From Streptomyces misionensis (GTDB lineage Bacteria; Actinomycetota; Actinomycetes; Streptomycetales; Streptomycetaceae): 64,000 nt of DNA. This document shows, in pieces, positions 58,418 through 64,000 of this stretch. How positions within the stretch are numbered: position 1 is the stretch's first letter; each line of letters opens with the position of its first letter. The notes below the pieces were generated by a model. It did no database searches. It saw nothing but the letters and a program-made list of their open reading frames with translations, and was not told the origin of the DNA. The stretch covers positions 7,377,001-7,441,000 of the forward strand of contig NZ_FNTD01000004.1 in assembly GCF_900104815.1 (NCBI RefSeq), read 5' to 3'. The translations under genes were made by a program, and so were the position numbers.

Positions 58418-58864
58418 ATGGAACAGACCCGCGAAACGGAGGCGGCCGGTGGCGCGGAGGTGGTCGGGGCGGCGGCGATCGGGCCGTGCGCGGCGATCCC
58501 CGCCGAGCACATGACCTTCATCCGCGAGGTCCTGGACCGCGTCGGCGACAAGTGGAGCCTGCTGTTGATCGCCGTCCTGGAGCCGGGCCCGCTGCGCTAC
58601 ACCGACCTGCAGCGCCAAGTCCCCGGGATCTCCCAGCGCATGCTCACCCTCACCCTGCGCCAACTCCGGCAGGACGGCCTGATCACCCGCACCGCCTACG
58701 CCGAAGTGCCCCCGCGCGTCGAGTACACCCTGACCCCGCTCGGCCGTGGTCTCCACGAGATCGCCACGTCCCTGGTCGGCTGGGCCGCCGCCCACCACGA
58801 CGAGATCCGCGAGAACCGGGCCCGCACGACCTCAGCGCAGCCGAGTACGACTGCACGCGGCTGA
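58418..58864 (+). CDS. HxlR-family transcriptional regulator
   Basis: A 148-residue winged-helix protein (DKWSLLLIAVLEPGPLRYTD, then ISQRMLTLTLRQLRQDGLI). A single N-terminal Cys (Cys24, in IGPCAAIP) lies where HxlR-type redox sensors such as YodB and HypR carry their reactive cysteine. It is divergent from a FrnE/DoxX/oxidoreductase operon across a palindrome, so it probably represses that operon until oxidised by quinones or aldehydes. The ATG at 58418 is preferred because GGAGAGGA stands at the right distance. Confidence 0.88.
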   Translation: MEQTRETEAAGGAEVVGAAAIGPCAAIPAEHMTFIREVLDRVGDKWSLLLIAVLEPGPLRYTDLQRQVPGISQRMLTLTLRQLRQDGLITRTAYAEVPPRVEYTLTPLGRGLHEIATSLVGWAAAHHDEIRENRARTTSAQPSTTARG

Positions 58865-59157
58865 GCCACCAGAGACCGCTCATGATCACGCGGAGACCGC
58901 GCCTGCCTCGGTTCCGGCCCGGTCCGCGAACTCCACAGTCACGTCAGCCGCCTGAACCGGCATCAAGACGGACACATCGCCTGAACGACGCCGCCCTGCG
59001 CCGGAACGTTAGGACTCCTAACAAAAGTGGTGGGCTTGACCTGGTCGGAGGGCGGTGTCGTGCAAGAGGCCGTCGGATAGCGGGAGGCGGTCAGCCGCGT
59101 CATCGCACGCGATAAACCCGGCGACGTCGGCGATCATCCCCGGGATACTGGTCGCCC
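58865..59157. other. Intergenic stretch with an orphan promoter-like region
   Basis: No gene is seen in these 293 bases. They contain the MarR-like palindrome at 59008-59022 and a TTGACC at about 59036-59041 that could be a -35 element. No strong ribosome site lies before the phosphotransferase ATG. Confidence 0.45.
59008..59022. promoter_or_regulatory. Orphan MarR-like operator
   Basis: GTTAGGACTCCTAAC is a perfect 15-bp palindrome (7-bp arms, one central base) with the TTAGGA-x-TCCTAA form typical of MarR-family sites. No MarR gene is adjacent; the downstream MFS transporter fragment would be a typical former target. Confidence 0.55.
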
Positions 59158-59904
59158 ATGGATGAGGTCAAAGTCGTCGTCGCCCATTCCGAGCGCGCGA
59201 CCCTGCGCGTCGGCGACGTGTTCCTGAAGGTGGACGCCGATCGGGCGCGCATCGACGTCGAGGTCGAGGCGATGGCCCTCGCGCCGGTCCCGACCCCGGA
59301 GGTCCTGTGGCACAAGCCGCCCGTGCTCGCGATCGCCGCACTCCGGGGGACGACGCTTGGACGCCTCGGCGGGCCGTCGACCGGGTCGCCGACGGCATGG
59401 GCCGCGGCGGGCGCCGCCATCCGGAAGTTGCACGACGCGCCGCTGCCGCCCCGGCCGGGCCGGGCTGGCCGGAGCATCATCGCGCTGGCGGCGGAACTCG
59501 ACGACGAGTGCGAGTGGCTCGTGACGAACGGCGTCCTGCCCGCGGACCTGGTCACCCGCAACCGCCAGGTCGCCGAGGCCGCGCTCCGGCCGTGGACTCC
59601 GGCGTTCACGCACGGCGACCTGCAGATCGCGCACGTCTTCGTCGATGGCGACGAGGTCACAGGCATCATCGACTGGTCCGAGGCGGGCCAGGGTGATGCC
59701 CTGTACGACCTCGCCACCTTCACGCTCGGACACGAGGAGCACCTTGACGATGTCATCGTCGGCTACGGCACGGACATCGACATCGACGTGATCCACGCGT
59801 GGTGGTCGTTGCGAAGCCTGCTGGCGGTTCGCTGGCTGGTCGAGCACGGTTTCGACCCGTTCGCGCCGGGCTGTGAGGTCGACGTGCTGAGATCCCGCAT
59901 GTGA
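59158..59904 (+). CDS. Aminoglycoside phosphotransferase (APH) family kinase
   Basis: A 248-residue protein-kinase-like small-molecule kinase. The catalytic loop reads THGDLQIAHVFV and the metal loop IIDWSEAGQGDALYDLA, as in the APH/ChoK fold. The Asn normally found five residues after the catalytic Asp is a His here. The N-terminal lobe is short, with Lys in VFLKVDAD as the probable ATP-binding residue. The substrate could be an antibiotic, a sugar or a metabolite. The ATG gives a complete domain. It is followed by an MFS fragment. Confidence 0.8.
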   Translation: MDEVKVVVAHSERATLRVGDVFLKVDADRARIDVEVEAMALAPVPTPEVLWHKPPVLAIAALRGTTLGRLGGPSTGSPTAWAAAGAAIRKLHDAPLPPRPGRAGRSIIALAAELDDECEWLVTNGVLPADLVTRNRQVAEAALRPWTPAFTHGDLQIAHVFVDGDEVTGIIDWSEAGQGDALYDLATFTLGHEEHLDDVIVGYGTDIDIDVIHAWWSLRSLLAVRWLVEHGFDPFAPGCEVDVLRSRM

Positions 59905-59947
59905 GGCTGCGCGGGCCCGGTACTGCTGTGAATGCATTCTGACGCAT

Positions 59948-60147
59948 CGGAGGCTGTTGATCAACGCGCCCATCGAGGCGGTGGTGATCCTGCTGACGGC
60001 CTCGCTTCTCCCCGGTCGGGCAGCGGGGAGGGACGCCCAGCGACTGGACCTGCGGGGCGCGGTCCTCGCCACGGTCGGGCTGACCTCCCTGGTCTACGGG
60101 ATCAGCCAGGCAGACCCGCGCGGGTGGAGCGACCCGGTGACACTACA
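59948..60147 (+). pseudogene. Fragment of an MFS drug-efflux transporter (DHA2 type)
   Basis: The plus strand encodes LLINAPIEAVVILLTASLLP, a polar loop, RLDLRGAVLATVGLTSLVYG and ISQADPRGWSDPVTL without interruption. This is the segment around helices 6-7 of 14-helix DHA2 exporters (an INxPIG-like motif, then the D-x-x-G-A-x-L-x-T-x-G-L motif). No start or remaining helices are present. At its 3' end it runs into the group II intron fragment, so the gene was broken there. Confidence 0.75.
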
Positions 60148-60430
60148 GCGCCGTTTACCGGCGTGTGATCCGCCGGTGAAACAGCGGACTCCGGCAGCCT
60201 CTTTCATTCCATGGAGAGCAGTGTTGAGCAGGAGGGGACTGCTCACGCCGCCTTGAGGTGTTCCTTCCTCGGTGGCGGTGAAGCACTCTTTCCATCCCCA
60301 CCGTCCACTCCCCATGGCACAACCAACGAGCAACTGACCATGTAGGACAGGGGGTTGATGGTGGTACCGACGGGGCTGGCGGCTGGGGGAGGTTCGCTGA
60401 GGGCGGGGTCGTTTGTGGGATGCCATGTTC
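60130..60430 (-). pseudogene. Group II intron reverse transcriptase/maturase fragment
   Basis: The minus strand encodes TATEEGTPQGGVSSPLLLNT followed by ALHGMKEAAGVRCFTGGSHAG. This is reverse-transcriptase motif 4 of group II intron-encoded proteins (EEGTPQGG-hydrophobic-SPLL-x-N-x-ALHGMEEA). The YADD catalytic motif that should follow is missing; instead the sequence joins the MFS fragment. Sequence before the motif (60,300-60,600) may be further intron RNA sequence, but I cannot fold it with confidence. Confidence 0.75.
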
Positions 60431-60678
60431 GCCGCTGGGATCGGATGGCAATGCCCCTATACCTGAAGCTGTTTGGTTCCCACAACTGCCCGAGCGGCCG
60501 GCCTACGGTGACTGGCTCCGAAGACTGATCGGCTCCTGACCCGACCTTGGAAACGCGGGCAGACTCGGAGGCGTCCCGGAGGCGGTATCCAAGGGCCCGC
60601 GCCACCAGCGATGTCGTCGGAGGACAGGCGGAGAGACGGTCTCGAACGCCCTGGACCGCAAATCAGGGATTCCCCTGG
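60431..60678. other. Non-coding stretch, possibly intron-derived
   Basis: No gene is seen. The base composition is more mixed than in neighbouring genes and several short hairpins can be drawn. On the minus strand it lies 5' of the reverse-transcriptase fragment, where group II intron RNA domains would be expected. The final 40 bases lead into the pirin gene end. Confidence 0.35.
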
Positions 60679-61644
60679 TCAACGCACCCTTCCGCGCGGT
60701 TTCAGCGGTACTTCCGGCAGCTGCGGTGCGCGCAGCGGAGTCCCGTCGTAGCCCTTCACCTCGCCGAATCGAACCCCCTTCGTCCAGTCCTCGCGAGCCT
60801 GTTCGATCTCTTCCTGGGTGCGGGCGACGAAGTTCCACCACATGACGAGTTCCTCGGCGAAGGGCTCGCCGCCGAGGAGCATGAGCCCGGCGTCGGACTC
60901 GGCGCGCAGCGGGAGTTCGGAGCGGCCGCAGCCGAGGTAGAGCATCGAGCCCGGCAGGACCGGTACGCCGTCCACGTGCACCTCGCCGGACATGGCCAGG
61001 ACGCCGTACTCGAAGTCGGGTTCCAGCGGCAGCCGGACGTCCGCGCCCCGGGTGAGGGCGAGGTCCGCGCCGACGATCGGGGTGTAGGCGGTGCCGGGTG
61101 AGACGGCGCCGTCCAGGCCGCCGAGGAGCACCGTGGCGGTCAGGCCGGGTGCGGTCACCGTGGGCAGCTCGGCGTGGAACTCGAACTTCGGGGCCGTGTG
61201 CCGGTGTGCGTCGGGCAGCGCCACCCACAACTGGGCGCCGTGCAGGAGGCGGGCGTGCGGCCGGGGGCTCTCCTCGGAGTGGCTGATCGCGCGCCCCGCG
61301 GTCATCAGGCCCAGCTGCCGGGGCCGGATCGTCTGGAGGCTGCCCGTGGAGTCGCGGTGCAGCACCTCGCCCTCGTGCAGCCAGCTGACCGTCTGCAACC
61401 CGATGTGCGGATGCGGCGGGACCTGCATGCCGGGCTCGTCGGCGATGTCGTCCGGGCCGTAGTGGTCGACGAAGGCCCACGCGCCGATCATGCGGCGGCC
61501 CAGGTTCGGCAGCAGCCGACGCACCTCGGTGGATTCCCCCAGCGTGACGTGTCGGGGGCTCAGCAGTTCGCGGACGGGTTCGGCGACGACGAATCCACGG
61601 CCCCCGCAGACGGTGGGCACGGGCGCGCGGTCAAGGTTGCTCAT
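60679..61644 (-). CDS. Pirin-family protein
   Basis: A 321-residue double-cupin protein. The N-terminal cupin has the metal ligands in PPHPHIGLQTVSWLHEGEVLH (His residues and Glu), as in pirins with quercetinase-like or iron-dependent redox activity; the C-terminal cupin has lost its ligands. Pirins act as redox-linked co-regulators or dioxygenases; the role here is unknown. ATG 61644 is chosen over 61653 because the protein then begins MSNLDRAP. It is the first intact gene after the relic zone. Confidence 0.9.
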   Translation of the reverse strand: MSNLDRAPVPTVCGGRGFVVAEPVRELLSPRHVTLGESTEVRRLLPNLGRRMIGAWAFVDHYGPDDIADEPGMQVPPHPHIGLQTVSWLHEGEVLHRDSTGSLQTIRPRQLGLMTAGRAISHSEESPRPHARLLHGAQLWVALPDAHRHTAPKFEFHAELPTVTAPGLTATVLLGGLDGAVSPGTAYTPIVGADLALTRGADVRLPLEPDFEYGVLAMSGEVHVDGVPVLPGSMLYLGCGRSELPLRAESDAGLMLLGGEPFAEELVMWWNFVARTQEEIEQAREDWTKGVRFGEVKGYDGTPLRAPQLPEVPLKPRGRVR

Positions 61645-61737
61645 GCCGCCCAACTTAGCGGTGCGGGCGCTGCACCGGTGGACAAGCGAAGCGGCCGTTT
61701 CCCCGGCGACGGCGCGGGTGCCGTCGTCGCGCCGCCC

Positions 61738-62112
61738 TCATCCGGACGGCCGTGGGGGCTCCGACGCCGGGGAGGGGACCGCCACGGGGCTGCGGACCGC
61801 GCCGCTCGGTACCGGCGTCGGGGTGGTGACCGTCGGCCGGGGGGAGCGCGCCGGTTCCGCCGGGCGGGTCCGGGTGCCGTGCAGCGTGAGGAGGACGAGC
61901 GCCGCCACGGCCGTCAGGGCCAGCAGACCCGCCACGGCCGCGCGCGACGGCAGTGAGCGGAGCGGCGCGGGCCGGTGCGGGCGCGGCGCTGCGCTCGGCG
62001 GGCGCAGGGGCCGCAGATCGGCCGGCCCCACCGCGTCCGCGCGGGCGGCCAGTGCGGCCCGCAGCCGTTCCTCGACGGGGCGCGGCGTGTCCGCCGTACC
62101 GGGGTCGTTCAT
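61738..62112 (-). CDS. Single-pass membrane protein coupled to the sigma factor
   Basis: A 124-residue protein with a cytosolic acidic N-terminus (about 1-55), one membrane helix (about 58-80, AAVAGLLALTAVAALVLLTL) and a Pro/Thr-rich outer tail. Its ATG overlaps the sigma factor stop (ATGA). The position and topology are those of anti-sigma or sigma-associated membrane proteins, but no zinc anti-sigma motif (HxxxCxxC) is present, so the role is inferred from context only. Confidence 0.7.
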   Translation of the reverse strand: MNDPGTADTPRPVEERLRAALAARADAVGPADLRPLRPPSAAPRPHRPAPLRSLPSRAAVAGLLALTAVAALVLLTLHGTRTRPAEPARSPRPTVTTPTPVPSGAVRSPVAVPSPASEPPRPSG

Positions 62113-62777
62113 CGCAGGCCCTCCAGACGGCGGCCGAGTGCGTCCAGGGCCCGGCTGGCCGTGGACTTGACGGTGCCCCGTGACAGGCCGAGCGTCGCCG
62201 CGATCTCGGCCTCGGTCAGATGCGACCAGTAGCGCAGCACCAGGACCTCCCGTTGCCGCCGGGTCAGGGTGCGCAGCGCCGCCAGCACCTCCCGGTGATC
62301 CTCGTGCAGGAGGACGTCCTCCTCCGGTGCGGGCGCGTGCTCCTCCGGGGCGGGGACGTGCGCCCGTACGGTCCTGCGCCGGCGCAGCACCGAGCGGGCC
62401 GTGTTGACCACGCTGGTCCGCAGGTACGCCTCCGGGTCGTCGAGGGCGGCGAGCCGGTGGCCGTGCCGGCGCAGCAGTGCGGTGAAGGCGTCCTGCACGA
62501 CGTCCTCGGCCGTGGGCAGATCGTCCACCAGCAGCACCGCCAGGCGCACCAGGGACAACCGGCGGTGGTGGTACAACTCCTCGATGCCGGGCGGGGGTTC
62601 GAGGACGGCGGCCGGGTCGAGGGGGCGCCCCGGCGCGGCCGGTGCGCCGGCCGCGCCCGTGCCGGTGCCCAACCGGGCGCGGACGAGGAGCCGGGCGCAT
62701 CTGCGCCAGAACGCGGGGGAGGGCGCCGTGCCGGCCCGTTCCCAGGGCAGGGCCGCCGGTGGTGTCGCTGTCGTCAT
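62109..62777 (-). CDS. SigE-family (SigE/Sig50 type) RNA polymerase sigma factor
   Basis: A 222-residue ECF-like sigma factor. Region 2 (LVDDLPTAEDVVQDAFTALL) lies near 85-110 and region 4 (TLTRRQREVLVLRYWSHLTE, IAATLGLSRGTVKSTASRAL) near 170-215. An unusual 60-residue Ala/Pro-rich N-terminal extension precedes region 2. It would direct a stress or envelope regulon. The downstream membrane protein is translationally coupled, and a secreted Pro-rich protein gene lies 62 bases upstream on the same strand. Confidence 0.9.
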   Translation of the reverse strand: MTTATPPAALPWERAGTAPSPAFWRRCARLLVRARLGTGTGAAGAPAAPGRPLDPAAVLEPPPGIEELYHHRRLSLVRLAVLLVDDLPTAEDVVQDAFTALLRRHGHRLAALDDPEAYLRTSVVNTARSVLRRRRTVRAHVPAPEEHAPAPEEDVLLHEDHREVLAALRTLTRRQREVLVLRYWSHLTEAEIAATLGLSRGTVKSTASRALDALGRRLEGLR

Positions 62778-62839
62778 GGATCTCCTGGGGCCGGGTGCGG
62801 GGAGCCGGTCGTACGGCGGCTCCCCGCACCCGCCTCACC

Positions 62840-63304
62840 TCAGTGCTGCGGCGGAACCGGGGCCGGGGTCACCGGACCGTGGGGCGGAACGGGCCTCGGC
62901 GTGGCCCGCCCGTCGTGGGTCGAGGGCACCGGGGAGGGCGTCGCCGGCACCGGGGCGGGTGTCGCGGGCACGGGGCGCGGGGTCCCGGCGGGCGTGGACG
63001 GAACCGGCACCGGGGACGCCACGGACGGCACGGGGCTGGGCGTCTTCGTGTGGACGGGGGTCGACGGCACGGGGGCCGGGGTCTTGGCGTGCCCCGGGGC
63101 GGACGGCACGGGCGACGGGGTCGCCGCGCGGGCCGGTGCCGGGCTCGCCGTGCCGTCGGACCGGCCGGCGGAGTGGTGGTCGGACTGGGCCGCCTGCGCG
63201 GCGACGGTGCCGGTGACGGCGAGGGCCGCGCCCAGCGCGGAGACCCCCAGGGCGGTGCGCAGCTTGCGGGCGCGACTCGGACGGGGGACACGGTGTGCGG
63301 ACAT
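62840..63304 (-). CDS. Secreted proline-rich repeat protein
   Basis: A 154-residue protein. A signal peptide covers about 1-38 (LGVSALGAALAVTGTVAAQA). The mature part is almost entirely PVPSTP/PVPATP-like repeats (about a dozen) with scattered Thr, His and Lys, giving an extended polyproline chain suited to cross the cell wall. No enzyme domain is present. The ATG at 63304 is followed by a normal signal peptide. It lies directly upstream of the sigma factor gene and may share its operon. Confidence 0.75.
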   Translation of the reverse strand: MSAHRVPRPSRARKLRTALGVSALGAALAVTGTVAAQAAQSDHHSAGRSDGTASPAPARAATPSPVPSAPGHAKTPAPVPSTPVHTKTPSPVPSVASPVPVPSTPAGTPRPVPATPAPVPATPSPVPSTHDGRATPRPVPPHGPVTPAPVPPQH

Positions 63305-63441
63305 GGGTTCCTTCGTGGTTCGGCTCGGACAACTGGTCGAAGTGGAGGCCTCCACCCCGACAGACGTCCGACCCCGGTCGAGGTTGCGGGTGCCGGCCGA
63401 CGAATTTTCCCGGGCCGCCGCCGGGAGCGCGCTCCGCCGCG

Positions 63442-64000
63442 TCAGTACGCTCCCGCCCCCTCCTCCGCGGCGGCCACCGCCTGCGCGTGGCCGAACAGTC
63501 CGGGCAGTCCACCGGTGTGCACGAACACCGTCTTCTCACCGGGGCGTACGGAACCGTCGCGCACCGCCGCGCGCAGTCCGGCCAGCGCCCGGCCCGTGTA
63601 GGTCGGGTCCAGGACGATCCCCTCGGTGCGGGCGGCCAGCCGCAGCGCCTCCGTCACCGGGCCGGTCAGCGCCGCGTACCCGGCGCCCACCTGGTCCCGG
63701 CGCACCCGCAGCTCCCGCGCCGTGACCTCCTGTGCGGTCAACGGCGCCGCGAACTCCGCCACCGCGGCGGCCGGATCGGCCAGCGCGCCGACGTCCACGC
63801 CGAGCACCGAACCGGTGCCGAGGGCGGCGACCAGTCCCGCCATGGTGCCGCCCGAGCCCAGCGCGACCACCGCCGTGCGCACGTCCGGCACCTGCGCGCG
63901 CACCTCCTCACCGCAGCGGACGTAGCCCCGGGCGCCCAGCGTCCCCGACCCGCCGAACGGGATCAGCGCCGGCCGGGCCCCGTCCGCCCGCAGCCGGTCG
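63442..64000 (-). CDS. D-cysteine desulfhydrase / ACC deaminase-like PLP enzyme (partial)
   Basis: The gene runs off the window on the minus strand; about 186 C-terminal residues are present. IPFGGSGTLGARGYV, VALGSGGTMAGLVAAL (PLP phosphate loop), VLDPTYTGRALAG and VFVHTGGLPGLFG match D-cysteine desulfhydrases and 1-aminocyclopropane-1-carboxylate deaminases. The pyridoxal lysine lies outside the window. The Tyr in DPTYTGRA fits either activity, so the substrate is undecided. The 137 bases between its end and the Pro-rich protein start hold no other gene. Confidence 0.88.
   Translation of the reverse strand, partial: DRLRADGARPALIPFGGSGTLGARGYVRCGEEVRAQVPDVRTAVVALGSGGTMAGLVAALGTGSVLGVDVGALADPAAAVAEFAAPLTAQEVTARELRVRRDQVGAGYAALTGPVTEALRLAARTEGIVLDPTYTGRALAGLRAAVRDGSVRPGEKTVFVHTGGLPGLFGHAQAVAAAEEGAGAY

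Overview
The window is high-GC actinobacterial DNA from a Streptomyces-type chromosome. The coding bias (G or C at almost every third position), frequent GTG/TTG starts, ATGA/GTGA gene overlaps, a SARP-LAL regulator and the polyene polyketide genes all point there. No rRNA, tRNA or CRISPR array was seen.

Region 1 (about 1-11,650) is the tailoring, regulation and release end of a filipin-type pentaene macrolide cluster. It holds the last residues of a modular PKS ending in its thioesterase, a crotonyl-CoA carboxylase/reductase, two CYP105-like P450s and a [3Fe-4S] ferredoxin. These are followed by a SARP-ATPase activator (PteR/PimR type), a PAS-LuxR activator (PteF/PimM type), a Tat-exported cholesterol oxidase and a type II thioesterase. 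The PteR-PteF intergenic region carries seven CGGCAAG-like heptamers, all in one 11-bp register. A secreted alkaline phosphatase with a PHO-box-like repeat follows.

Region 2 (13-20 kb) is a metal and efflux block. An ArsR repressor faces a P1B-4-type metal ATPase across a perfect palindrome. The ATPase is coupled to a Cys-rich [2Fe-2S]-type protein. On the ArsR side lie a small Cys-containing membrane protein, a cysteine-synthase-like PLP enzyme and a coupled MFS exporter. A RipA-like NlpC/P60 hydrolase closes the block. Region 3 (20-30 kb) is signalling: a DUF5133 protein, an ANTAR/GAF/PAS/PP2C phosphatase, a cytosolic hybrid histidine kinase with about seven HAMP units, and a Ser/Thr kinase with a PQQ-like sensor. 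Region 4 (30-34 kb) is a TetR-controlled acyl-CoA ligase, Rieske oxygenase and thioesterase set; its two promoters share one operator motif.

Region 5 (34-42.7 kb) is an arabinoxylan/arabinan utilisation locus: intracellular GH43, secreted CBM13-GH62, a sugar ABC importer and GH51 arabinofuranosidase. Region 6 (43-53.5 kb) contains secreted proteins, a YbaK/SDR pair facing an XRE-cupin regulator, and a molybdenum hydroxylase operon with XdhC and an ACMSD-like amidohydrolase.

Region 7 (53.5-60.7 kb) is a decay and accessory zone. It has a secreted PLC-like protein, an ISAs1 transposase relic, an HxlR-controlled redox operon with a frameshifted DoxX gene, an orphan MarR-like palindrome, a phosphotransferase, and an MFS fragment abutting a group II intron reverse-transcriptase fragment. 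Region 8 (60.7-64 kb) returns to ordinary genes: pirin, a SigE-family sigma factor with two partners, and a D-cysteine desulfhydrase-like gene cut by the window end.
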